Shown here in pieces: positions 7,643 to 14,988 of a stretch of 23,592 nucleotides of DNA. The notes under the pieces are model-generated. The model was not told the DNA's origin. It was given only the letters and a program-made list of their open reading frames with translations, and did not search any database. Origin of the DNA: JBMOLK01 sp049325575. Lineage in GTDB: Bacteria > Bacillota > Clostridia > Acetivibrionales > Acetivibrionaceae. Both the position numbers and the translations under genes were made by a program. Each line of letters begins with the position of its first letter. The stretch's first letter is position 1. Where the stretch lies: assembly GCA_049325575.1 (NCBI GenBank), contig JBMOLK010000023.1:1-23592 (forward strand). Direction: 5' to 3'.

Positions 7643-8401
7643 TTAAACCTCCAGCACGCACACCAGCTTCTTTGCACAAATCTGAGTCTCGTAAGGGTAC
7701 CCGAAAGCATTATTGAGATAAAGGATTCCATCCTTGATTGTACGCACATTAACATGGCTGTGACCATAGACATGAATCTTAGAGCCTAGCTCCCTGATCT
7801 GGCTGTCAAGCTTCCAGCTTCCAAGCATAGGGTATAGCTTCCTCCTGCTGGGAGGAATATAAAAGGGCATAATATCTATTCTAGGCACGAAATGGGAAAA
7901 AGAAATAATATTTTCATTTTCCATAGTGTAAGATATGTTGTTTTTTCCAAGAAAGTATTGTGTGATCTTGTTATCGTCATAATCCACTGGCCATTTACAG
8001 GCAAAATAGTCGGCCCATGCATCTTGAATTTCCTTATAAGGCTCTCCAAAAGAATAATCGTACCAACCAAAAAGCGGTACTATGGTTACATTTCCAAAGT
8101 AAAATGGCTCTGTTCTAATACCGAAGCTATTAGAAACATCAACTATCTGGCTGAATTTTTCAAAAGAGCTGATACCTTCTTTATGGCTTACCCACAAATC
8201 ATGGTTGCCAGGAACAAAAGCTACTTCCTTGAATTTTTGTCTCAGATCGGTAAATGCCTTTTCCAAAAGGCGCATAGAACCTGATACATCACCTGCCAAT
8301 ATCAGTGCATCATCTTTATAGTCTGCATATGACAGATTACTAAGCCATCTATAGTTTTCTTCATAATCAATATGAACATCAGAAACTGCAAATACCCTCA
8401 A
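7643..8401 (-). CDS. Calcineurin-like metallophosphoesterase
   Basis: This 252-residue protein has the full set of two-metal phosphoesterase motifs: DVH (Asp8, His10), GDVSG (Asp38), GNHDLW (Asn66, His67), His170 in SFSHFVP, and GHSH (His214, His216). Length and spacing fit a single-domain cytoplasmic enzyme of the calcineurin-like superfamily. The substrate cannot be told from sequence. The start is TTG at 8401 with AAGGAG nine bases upstream; no ATG lies between the ribosome binding site and the first catalytic motif. A transcript would begin within the ~85 bases after the hairpin at 8445-8481. Confidence 0.9.
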   Translation of the reverse strand: MRVFAVSDVHIDYEENYRWLSNLSYADYKDDALILAGDVSGSMRLLEKAFTDLRQKFKEVAFVPGNHDLWVSHKEGISSFEKFSQIVDVSNSFGIRTEPFYFGNVTIVPLFGWYDYSFGEPYKEIQDAWADYFACKWPVDYDDNKITQYFLGKNNISYTMENENIISFSHFVPRIDIMPFYIPPSRRKLYPMLGSWKLDSQIRELGSKIHVYGHSHVNVRTIKDGILYLNNAFGYPYETQICAKKLVCVLEV

Positions 8402-8444
8402 TTCTAAAATCTCCTTAGAGTTTCTTACATACTGGTTTATTTTG

Positions 8445-8481
8445 AAAGAATGGCAGTTTCTTCAAGAAACTGCCATTCTTT
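8445..8481. terminator. Perfect 18-bp hairpin terminator
   Basis: The 18 bases at 8445-8462 are exactly complementary to 8464-8481, with one unpaired base between, so the loop is in effect TTCAA. The stem contains AATGGCAGTTTCTT. It ends the 8487-9380 gene six bases after its stop. T-rich ends on both sides would allow action in either direction. Confidence 0.85.
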
Positions 8482-8486
8482 TATTA

Positions 8487-9380
8487 TTACAATGAACTTA
8501 TGGTCTCTTTTATTGAATTACTCCAGAGTTTTATGGAATTGTAGACTCGTGAGTCAATTATAAGATTCTCTACAATAACCTTTTCATCTTTCTTTTCCTC
8601 ACCTTTCGAGTTCTTTGAAATCATTACGGACTTTACCGTAACCAGATAGAAATCCTTACAATCCTTACAGCTTAGGAGTTCAACGGTTGTGTATTGATTA
8701 CTTCCCAACTCAGCTTTTTTCAAAAGAGATAAGGCTGAAAAGTTGCCTTGTTCCAGCTGATTCCTTAGTTCCTCACTGTCATTTACATAGTCAAGCGGAT
8801 CGATGAACTCCTTATTATCCACCCAAATGTTACACTTCTCACAAAATGCACTATCATTCAGTAAAGTCCTGGCTGTAATAGTAGAAGTTCCGATTATAAT
8901 AACAGCTTCCAGGAACCATATAACATAAAGAAAAGCTCCTGTAGGGGTAAAACTCCTTATACTCCACACTCCTTCAACAGCCAGCAGTTTCATAATTGCA
9001 AAAATGTCTACGGGGTTGGTAAACAGAAGCTGCTGCTTTGAATAGGCAAATATCCAGAACACCCATTGAGCATACTGAGCAAATAATCCGATTATAACCC
9101 CAAACAAAGTCATTATGGAAGTATTCCTGACCTTTCCAAGCTTTCCACCCATGCCAACGATGAAACCTGCACCAAAGCCAAATCCTATGGCAATAAGAAA
9201 GTTTAAATATACAAAAGGAATATAATATATGGCATAGCTATATATCAGGCTTAGGATGGTTGTACCTATTGTTCCTAGAACCAGAATGATTATAGGCCCC
9301 ATAGGACTAAATGCTCCTGAATGTTTATAATAACTATGTCTGGTGCCGGTATTTACAACTGCCTCGTTAATATTCTCCAA
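8487..9380 (-). CDS. Membrane protein with two CxxC pairs, unknown function
   Basis: A 297-residue protein with four to five hydrophobic segments in the first ~170 residues (about 28-50, 55-77, 90-113 and 148-170). A soluble C-terminal half carries Cys180/Cys183 (CEKC) and Cys238/Cys241 (CKDC). Two CxxC pairs about 55 residues apart could form a zinc ribbon. The start is TTG at 9380 with AAGGAG ten bases upstream. It sits alone between a divergent kinase gene and a strong terminator, so it is monocistronic. I do not recognise a named family; a membrane-anchored zinc-ribbon protein is the most that can be said. Confidence 0.75.
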   Translation of the reverse strand: MENINEAVVNTGTRHSYYKHSGAFSPMGPIIILVLGTIGTTILSLIYSYAIYYIPFVYLNFLIAIGFGFGAGFIVGMGGKLGKVRNTSIMTLFGVIIGLFAQYAQWVFWIFAYSKQQLLFTNPVDIFAIMKLLAVEGVWSIRSFTPTGAFLYVIWFLEAVIIIGTSTITARTLLNDSAFCEKCNIWVDNKEFIDPLDYVNDSEELRNQLEQGNFSALSLLKKAELGSNQYTTVELLSCKDCKDFYLVTVKSVMISKNSKGEEKKDEKVIVENLIIDSRVYNSIKLWSNSIKETISSL

Positions 9381-9558
9381 AGATTATCAACTCCTTCATC
9401 ATATTTGGAAATCTATTATGTCAAAAAGTACTAAGTTATAATTTATTCGACAACTAACTAATATTTCCTTTAAATTGTAAAACTTTTTTAAGTGCTTATC
9501 ACGTTTTCTACCTCTTAAGAATATCAATGAATTCTCTATACCCGAATTTTTTTTCATT

Positions 9559-9587
9559 TTGACATAATAATGCTGCATGTATATAAT
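9559..9587 (+). promoter_or_regulatory. Consensus sigma-A promoter of the 7TM histidine kinase
   Basis: TTGACA at 9559-9564, a 17-base spacer, and TATAAT at 9582-9587. The predicted start near 9594 rules out the in-frame ATG at 9577 and supports translation from 9634. Confidence 0.82.
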
Positions 9588-9633
9588 TGAATTGGTATTG
9601 CTTTATTATTCCAATTCAGGAGAATCAGTTGAT

Positions 9634-12012
9634 ATGAAGCGTTTGAGTATATTATTTATCATATGCCTTTTTGTGTTCATACTCATAAGTAGTATGCCTG
9701 TTTACGCATCCGACTCAATGGATTACATACTTATTAACAAGGGCTGGCAATACCGTTTTGGTGACTCACCTACGGGAAGAGACAATTTGCCTGTATGGAT
9801 AAAAGAAGATAGTACAGAGTGGAAAAGTCTTAATAGTATATCCATACCTTTAAACCGCCCTTTAGACAAACAATTCGCCTGGTTCAGGGTTAAGATCCCT
9901 TACGGGAGCTGGAACACACCTGCCATTTATTTCGAAGAGCTTATAGGACAAAACGTAACCATTTACATAAATGCAAAAGAAATATATCAAAAGGTAAAAG
10001 GTAAAAATGCCGGAGATGTAAATCAAATCATAATTCCCCTTTATGAAGAAGCTTACAACCAATACTTATATATACGTGTTAACTCAACCGTTTACCCACG
10101 GTTTGGTCCTGCCGGAAGCATTTACCTTGGAGATTATCAAGAGATCTCCGCACTCTACTTTAGAAAAGGATTCTTAAGTGAAATGTCAGGTTTTTCTCTG
10201 ATCTTTATGGGAATATGCCTTTTTATAATATCATTCCTCATTAAAGGTAAGCAAAGACGGGCTGTTATATCCCTCTCTTTCGGTGCAATCTCTGTAGGAA
10301 TTATTCTTGCTACATACCTGACCAACTTTACAGTGCGGTATCCCCAGTATGAGGACTTTCTTCACAGTTCCTTTGACCTGTTTATTATTATTTTCTTCAT
10401 TTCAATAACTTTCTTTTTTGAGCAGATTTTTGGTGCCGGTTATAAAAAAATAATTCGGAGATCTTGGCAGGTTTTGATCGCAATAATGCTGGTTCTAATA
10501 TTTGTCATCACCTTAAAACCCGGCGGCTTTATTGTATATATAGCTACTTATACTGTAGGAATATTAACAATTCTTCAGTTTGTTTTGCTTGTAACTGCTG
10601 CAGTATACTATTCATTTAAAGGCAGTCTTGACGCCAAGATATTCATGGCAGGCTTTTCAACCTTTGCTCTTGTTCTTACAGCCGAAATGATGATATTCCT
10701 ATTCTATTCCAACAACTATAAGTTTTTTGCCTTTAGATGGGGTATCATTGTCTTCATCCTATCACAGATCGTTATTTTAGGAAGAAAAATAGCATCATAT
10801 CATTATCAGGTTGTTACATACTCCAAGGAGTTGGAAACAAAAAACCAGGAGCTTGATATGATGTGGAATGAGGTTAGAGATTCAAGGGATAAGCTGGCTT
10901 TGCTTAACAAGACTCTTGAGAGTAGAGTTGCAGAAAGAACCAGGCAATTGGAAGATGCAAATGAAGAGCTGGTTGCTCTTAATGAAGAACTATCTGCATC
11001 AAATACAGATCTGAGTAATGCCCTTGAAATGCTTAAAAATACTCAGGAACAGTTAATAAAGTCTGAAAAGATGGCTGCCTTGGGTCAGCTTGTATCGGCA
11101 ATTGCACATGAATTAAACACTTCTTTAGGAGCAATTCAGGCGTCTATCAACAATATAAACGAATATGCAGACAAGGTCTACTCAATTCTGCCTCAATTCC
11201 TTAAAGCCCTTACACCCGAAAAAACCCATCTGTTTTTCAATCTTATTAGCGATACAAAAAGCTGTGACAGCTACATATCCACCAGGGATGAAAGAATATA
11301 TAAAAGGGCTCTTATAAAAGAATTGCAGTCGCTTGGTATTAGGAATACAGAAAAGTTGGCAGAACAGCTTGTCACAATGGGAATATACGAACATGAACAG
11401 TGCAAGGAAATTCTGGAGGACCCTGAAAAAAATCTTTTGATAGAAATGGCCTATCTCCTGTCATGCCTTAAACGCAGTACCAATACAATTTCTCTGGCCT
11501 CTGAAAAAACCACTAAAGTTGTGTTCGCTCTAAAGTCATATTCCCATCAAGGGAGTATTGAAGAAGCTGTGGAAACCGATATAACCGAAAGCATCGAAAC
11601 AGTGCTTACTATATACCACAATAAAATAAAGCATGGGGTAGAAGTTATAAAAAACTACGCAAAACTTCCTAAAATAAGATGTAATCCTGACGAACTTACC
11701 CAAGTCTGGACCAATATAATCCATAATGCGCTTCAGGCAATGGAGTACAAAGGTGTCCTCACAATTGATACATCTGTATCCGGGGATTATGTTGCTGTTT
11801 CTTTTACTGATTCGGGACCTGGAATACCTGAAGAAATAAAGGAAAAAATCTTTCAGCCCTTTTTTACAACAAAGCAGTTAGGGGAAGGAACCGGTCTAGG
11901 CCTCGATATTGTTTCCAGAATTATAGATAAACATAATGGTAAAATTGAAGTGAAAAGTGCACCGGGAAACACAACATTTACGGTTTTTATCCCAAACAGA
12001 ACTGCACAATAA
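9634..12012 (+). CDS. Seven-transmembrane sensor histidine kinase (7TMR-DISM-like)
   Basis: A 792-residue membrane sensor kinase. Residues 1-26 are a signal peptide ending VYAS. About 27-180 form an extracytoplasmic beta-rich domain like the sensory domains of 7TMR-DISM receptors. Seven hydrophobic segments follow (~186-388), then a long coiled coil (~400-470). The H-box is SAIAHELN with His492. The ATPase domain has NIIHNALQAM (Asn ~694), DSGPGIPE (~726), FQPFFTTK and GEGTGLGL (~750). H-box and N-box are ~200 residues apart, about 90 more than usual, owing to a helical insertion. The ATG at 9634 has AGGAGA upstream and the promoter excludes an earlier start. It converges on the precursor-peptide operon, and two response regulators lie just beyond. 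I infer it is the receptor of the peptide signal. Confidence 0.92.
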   Translation: MKRLSILFIICLFVFILISSMPVYASDSMDYILINKGWQYRFGDSPTGRDNLPVWIKEDSTEWKSLNSISIPLNRPLDKQFAWFRVKIPYGSWNTPAIYFEELIGQNVTIYINAKEIYQKVKGKNAGDVNQIIIPLYEEAYNQYLYIRVNSTVYPRFGPAGSIYLGDYQEISALYFRKGFLSEMSGFSLIFMGICLFIISFLIKGKQRRAVISLSFGAISVGIILATYLTNFTVRYPQYEDFLHSSFDLFIIIFFISITFFFEQIFGAGYKKIIRRSWQVLIAIMLVLIFVITLKPGGFIVYIATYTVGILTILQFVLLVTAAVYYSFKGSLDAKIFMAGFSTFALVLTAEMMIFLFYSNNYKFFAFRWGIIVFILSQIVILGRKIASYHYQVVTYSKELETKNQELDMMWNEVRDSRDKLALLNKTLESRVAERTRQLEDANEELVALNEELSASNTDLSNALEMLKNTQEQLIKSEKMAALGQLVSAIAHELNTSLGAIQASINNINEYADKVYSILPQFLKALTPEKTHLFFNLISDTKSCDSYISTRDERIYKRALIKELQSLGIRNTEKLAEQLVTMGIYEHEQCKEILEDPEKNLLIEMAYLLSCLKRSTNTISLASEKTTKVVFALKSYSHQGSIEEAVETDITESIETVLTIYHNKIKHGVEVIKNYAKLPKIRCNPDELTQVWTNIIHNALQAMEYKGVLTIDTSVSGDYVAVSFTDSGPGIPEEIKEKIFQPFFTTKQLGEGTGLGLDIVSRIIDKHNGKIEVKSAPGNTTFTVFIPNRTAQ

Positions 12013-12025
12013 GTTCCATAAAGCC

Positions 12026-12056
12026 AAAAAATTGAGACGGTGGAATTCCGTCTCAA
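12026..12056 (-). terminator. Terminator of the precursor-peptide operon
   Basis: TTGAGACGG (12032-12040) pairs perfectly with CCGTCTCAA (12048-12056) around seven bases. On the minus strand the stem runs directly into six T. On the plus strand there is no T run, although the hairpin may still mark the end of the kinase mRNA. Confidence 0.8.
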
Positions 12057-12072
12057 CTCAAGTCTATGTGAG

Positions 12073-12291
12073 TTACCACGGGCACCCTACTACGGGATCA
12101 TCGTTGTCACATGGTATCACTATATAAAACTGGTCTTCCGTTTCTTCAAGAACTTTTATATCAACATCTCCTGTTGATATATTGAATTCCTCCTCAATGG
12201 TTTTTTTGGGATCACTAAGGAGTCTTTTCTTAAATTCTTCATCAGTAAGTGCTCTTTTAATAATCTCTTCTCTTAATTTTTCCGGTTTCAT
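12073..12291 (-). CDS. RiPP-type precursor peptide with NHLP-like leader, candidate prenylated signal peptide
   Basis: A 72-residue peptide with a very strong ribosome binding site (GGAGAGGGG, nine bases before the ATG). Residues 1-60 have the pattern of nitrile-hydratase-like leader peptides (NHLP): RALTDEEFKKRLLSDPKKTI, a helical nitrile-hydratase-alpha-like segment, then VDIKVLEETEDQFYIVIP. After this conserved end comes a 12-residue tail, CDNDDPVVGCPW, with Cys61, Cys70 and C-terminal Trp72. It has no Gly-Gly cleavage site. It is the last gene of the operon with the isoprenyl transferase-like and methyltransferase genes and ends just before a terminator. By analogy with ComX, whose mature peptide is prenylated on Trp, the Trp (or a Cys) could be modified. 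Leader class is seen; modification and signalling role are inferred. Confidence 0.82.
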   Translation of the reverse strand: MKPEKLREEIIKRALTDEEFKKRLLSDPKKTIEEEFNISTGDVDIKVLEETEDQFYIVIPCDNDDPVVGCPW

Positions 12292-12364
12292 TATGTTTGT
12301 CCCCTCTCCATTTAATATAATTTAACTATTACTATAAAGTAATTGTGTAGTGCCAAAAACTTTG

Positions 12365-13333
12365 TTACGAGTTAACTGTATTTTTTTCAATCCAGTAAAA
12401 AAACCCTCCCAATTCTGCGGCTCTTTTTCTTTCATTGTATTTACGTGCCTCAGCTTCAATAAAACTAAGCAGGTGAAGATTAAACCCTTTAAAGTATGGA
12501 TTGTCACCTAATGGAATTTTCTCAAGCTTATTAGAGTTTTTGTACAGCACCTGGGCAAACCTGTTTAAAATGCCTCCAAAAATCAATTCTCTTTTGACAT
12601 GTGTTTCCTTTAAGCTTGATATATCATCAATACCAACTGCTTTCATAGCTTCATACAGCAGCAAATTGGTACTTCGGCCCTTTAGGTCGTCCTTCCAGTC
12701 TACATAATCGTCTGCTATTTGAAGAGAATATAAAACCCTGTCAACAGCCATACAAAAGCTGCTTAACATTTCTTCCTTCCCACTTAAAATACAAACTGCT
12801 GCCGCTGCAAGTTTTACCAACCCGGCCTTACCGGAAGCAAGAGATATAATCTCATCATTCAACAAATCACACCCTGCTTTATATCCCCTCTTTTCATAAG
12901 CAACCATCTTGGTCCATTTCATCATACATTCTCTGAAATATTCCCAAAACTTCATGTCTGATCCAAAAATCTCTCTATATGCCTCAATAAAATCTGTAAA
13001 AAAAAGATTCCCTAGTGAAAGCATGTTTGCCACATCTGATGAATCCAACTCTCCATCCATCACGTCATCCTGGATAAATGCAAACAGCATCATAAATGTA
13101 TTAGCCAGTGAGATCTTCCTGCACGTATCCTTGTCAATATCACAGTTATAGTTGACCCAGAAGGGAAGAAGATAACATATATAATTCTTGCCTGCATCTT
13201 CATTAAATACGTTATACTTGGCTAAATAGTCAAGCCCTCTTTTCTTTAAGCCCTCTGGATAATTAGAAATAATGTCCTTGCAGCTTTTAAAAACCCACTT
13301 CAAATCGTCATTAAACCTGTTAAAGAATTCCAT
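12365..13333 (-). CDS. ComQ-like isoprenyl diphosphate synthase/transferase family protein
   Basis: A 322-residue all-alpha protein of the class I isoprenoid synthase fold. The first Asp-rich motif is QDDVMD (88-93). The second is QIADDYVDWKDD (205-216), followed by LKGRSTNLLL, which resembles the end of the second motif in polyprenyl synthases. Length fits both small isoprenyl diphosphate synthases and ComQ. Its place is telling: directly downstream of a methyltransferase gene (12-base gap, with the ribosome binding site GGAGAG just after that gene's stop) and directly upstream of a small precursor-peptide gene, as comQ precedes comX in Bacillus. I infer that it prenylates the peptide. A terpene cyclase or a chain-elongating synthase remains possible; no clean NSE motif of terpene cyclases is visible. 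Confidence 0.82.
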   Translation of the reverse strand: MEFFNRFNDDLKWVFKSCKDIISNYPEGLKKRGLDYLAKYNVFNEDAGKNYICYLLPFWVNYNCDIDKDTCRKISLANTFMMLFAFIQDDVMDGELDSSDVANMLSLGNLFFTDFIEAYREIFGSDMKFWEYFRECMMKWTKMVAYEKRGYKAGCDLLNDEIISLASGKAGLVKLAAAAVCILSGKEEMLSSFCMAVDRVLYSLQIADDYVDWKDDLKGRSTNLLLYEAMKAVGIDDISSLKETHVKRELIFGGILNRFAQVLYKNSNKLEKIPLGDNPYFKGFNLHLLSFIEAEARKYNERKRAAELGGFFYWIEKNTVNS

Positions 13334-13345
13334 GAAATCTCTCCG

Positions 13346-14095
13346 TCATATACTGTAAATAGAGGCAAAAGTCCCTATCCTGGCATCTTTCACACTGTTT
13401 ATAAACCATTCATCCAGTTCTCTTAAAATACCTTCCGGTATAAAAGGGTAATATGCCATCTGGGAAACAAGCTTCATATATTCATATATATGCTTTTTCA
13501 TTTTAGGCATGCCTGAATCTATAGACACTCTAACTGTTCCATCATAACGAAGCCCAGCTTTTTCAAACTCATCAATCAGCCGCCTTTCAAGTCCATTCAA
13601 ACTTGTATTTCCACTACTCTCATACATATTCTGAAATACCTTCATAAACCCGGTAAGCTCTTCTCCCAGTACTATATTTTCTACATCTGCATCAATAACC
13701 ATTATAGACGCACCTGAAGCCAAAAAACTTCTTACCTTCCTCAAAAGTCCTTCCCGGTTTCCCATATGACGTACAGCAAGTCTTATAATAATAAAATCAT
13801 ACTTATGATTTACCTCTAGATTATCCAAATGACCACATACCAAGTCCATATTCTCAAGTGAGAATAGCTGCCTGGCTGTATTGATCATATACATATCCGG
13901 ATCTACACATGTGAACTTTTTATCGGGGAAATCACTTGCCAAAAGTGAAGTATAACTACAATTTCCACATCCTAAGTCCATCACATGTTTGGCTCTTTTC
14001 CATGCCTCATTCTTGAAGAATTCTCTTTCAAAGGGATAGGCTAGATCGGCAAAAACCTTCAACATTCTATTAAATATTTCTACGCGATGACTCAT
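13346..14095 (-). CDS. Class I SAM-dependent methyltransferase
   Basis: A 249-residue methyltransferase with a Rossmann fold. Motif I is VMDLGCGN (38-45), the acidic ribose-binding residue is Asp65 in CVDPD, and motif IV lies near YDFIIIRLAVRHM (99-111). The ATG at 14095 has AGAGGA six bases upstream. It is the first gene of the operon running into the isoprenyl transferase-like and precursor-peptide genes and is transcribed from a perfect promoter in the divergent gap. The substrate is unknown. Context suggests methylation of the modified peptide or of the isoprenoid donor; C-methyltransferases acting on prenyl diphosphates are a known precedent for the second idea. Confidence 0.88.
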   Translation of the reverse strand: MSHRVEIFNRMLKVFADLAYPFEREFFKNEAWKRAKHVMDLGCGNCSYTSLLASDFPDKKFTCVDPDMYMINTARQLFSLENMDLVCGHLDNLEVNHKYDFIIIRLAVRHMGNREGLLRKVRSFLASGASIMVIDADVENIVLGEELTGFMKVFQNMYESSGNTSLNGLERRLIDEFEKAGLRYDGTVRVSIDSGMPKMKKHIYEYMKLVSQMAYYPFIPEGILRELDEWFINSVKDARIGTFASIYSI

Positions 14096-14169
14096 GCTTT
14101 TCCTCTAAAGACAGAAATATTAGTGACCTTTCTTTCATAAAAGCAGGTAGATAAATTTAGCATTTAATG

Positions 14170-14198
14170 TTCAAATATCCTTAAAATTATTATATAAT
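14170..14198 (+). promoter_or_regulatory. Possible promoter of the response-regulator operon
   Basis: TATAAT at 14193-14198 with TTCAAA 17 bases upstream (14170-14175). The -35 is weak, and the -10 overlaps the -10 of the divergent promoter, so the two could compete or share control. Confidence 0.35.
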
Positions 14199-14225
14199 TA
14201 TATACTGGCAAAATTTTATTGTCAA
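14197..14225 (-). promoter_or_regulatory. Perfect consensus promoter of the methyltransferase/prenyltransferase/precursor operon
   Basis: On the minus strand TTGACA at 14225-14220, a 17-base spacer, and TATAAT at 14202-14197. Both hexamers and the spacing match the sigma-A consensus. It overlaps the region where the divergent regulator genes must have their promoter. Confidence 0.85.
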
Positions 14226-14249
14226 TTATAGCTTCTTCTGGAGGACACT

Positions 14250-14963
14250 ATGAACAAATATACTACAAATAATAAGGCAATAATATGCGTGGACGATGAA
14301 AGAATTGTACTAAACAGCTTAAAGTCCGAACTATCGGGTTATATGGATTCCGGATATGCCATAGAAATCGCAGAGAGTGGCCCAGAAGCTATCGAACTTG
14401 TTGATGACCTGCTTTCTAACGGTTATGATATCCCTGTTATAATTTCAGATTATATAATGCCTGGTATGAAAGGAGACATTCTGTTAAAGGAAGTTCATCA
14501 CAAATCTCCTGAAACATTTAAAATCCTACTTACAGGGCAAGCAGTTATCGAAGGCATAACTAATGCAGTAAATAATGCAGAACTTTATAAATACTTTGAT
14601 AAACCCTGGAATAGAACAGAACTTAATAAGGCTGTTGCAGATGCTATTGAACTGTACTATGTACGAAGGCATCAAAATGAAGAATTAATGTCCCTTATCC
14701 AACATGAAAAACACCTTATAAAAGAAATTGAATATATCGAAGCCAAACTTACTATTCATGAAAATTATAGTGGTGAAAACCTTGAAAAAATGCGCAGTAA
14801 TCTATTAGCACTAAAAAAAATCTACAGGTTAGTACTGGACCTAAAAACATTGGTTGACTCATCAAAGTATCCGGATACAAATAAAACGGCCGTTGACGAT
14901 ATGGTTTTGGCTGTAAAGGAACTTGAAAAAGCGCTTGAGAGTTTAGATAGGTGTTCTATTTGA
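14250..14963 (+). CDS. Response regulator with receiver domain and helical C-terminus, no DNA-binding domain
   Basis: A 237-residue protein. Residues ~8-135 form a receiver domain: acidic pair Asp15/Asp16, phospho-acceptor Asp67 in ISDYIMP, Thr of LLTGQA, and Lys in DKPW. The rest is helical and probably coiled coil, with no helix-turn-helix, LytTR, EAL or HD motif. The ATG has GGAGG about six bases upstream. The next gene encodes a closely similar receiver domain (shared VDDERIVLNSLK/IDDERIVIDSLK type start and LLTGQA), so the pair arose by tandem duplication. It may act as a phosphate sink or relay, or bind a partner protein. Confidence 0.88.
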   Translation: MNKYTTNNKAIICVDDERIVLNSLKSELSGYMDSGYAIEIAESGPEAIELVDDLLSNGYDIPVIISDYIMPGMKGDILLKEVHHKSPETFKILLTGQAVIEGITNAVNNAELYKYFDKPWNRTELNKAVADAIELYYVRRHQNEELMSLIQHEKHLIKEIEYIEAKLTIHENYSGENLEKMRSNLLALKKIYRLVLDLKTLVDSSKYPDTNKTAVDDMVLAVKELEKALESLDRCSI

Positions 14964-14988
14964 CAAAATAATGGGAGAATATAATGTT

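Noticed and set aside
9391..9430. TTGACA on the minus strand as promoter of the 8487-9380 gene
   Set aside because: The -10 at 17 bases is TGATGA and transcription would begin inside the ribosome binding site.
9577..9633. Upstream ATG of the 7TM kinase at 9577
   Set aside because: It lies inside the spacer of a perfect promoter, so it cannot be in the mRNA; the ATG at 9634 has a signal peptide and ribosome binding site.
12365..13333. Ordinary polyprenyl synthase of primary metabolism or a terpene cyclase
   Set aside because: Not excluded, but the tight operon with a precursor peptide and methyltransferase and the lack of a clean NSE motif make a peptide-linked role more likely.
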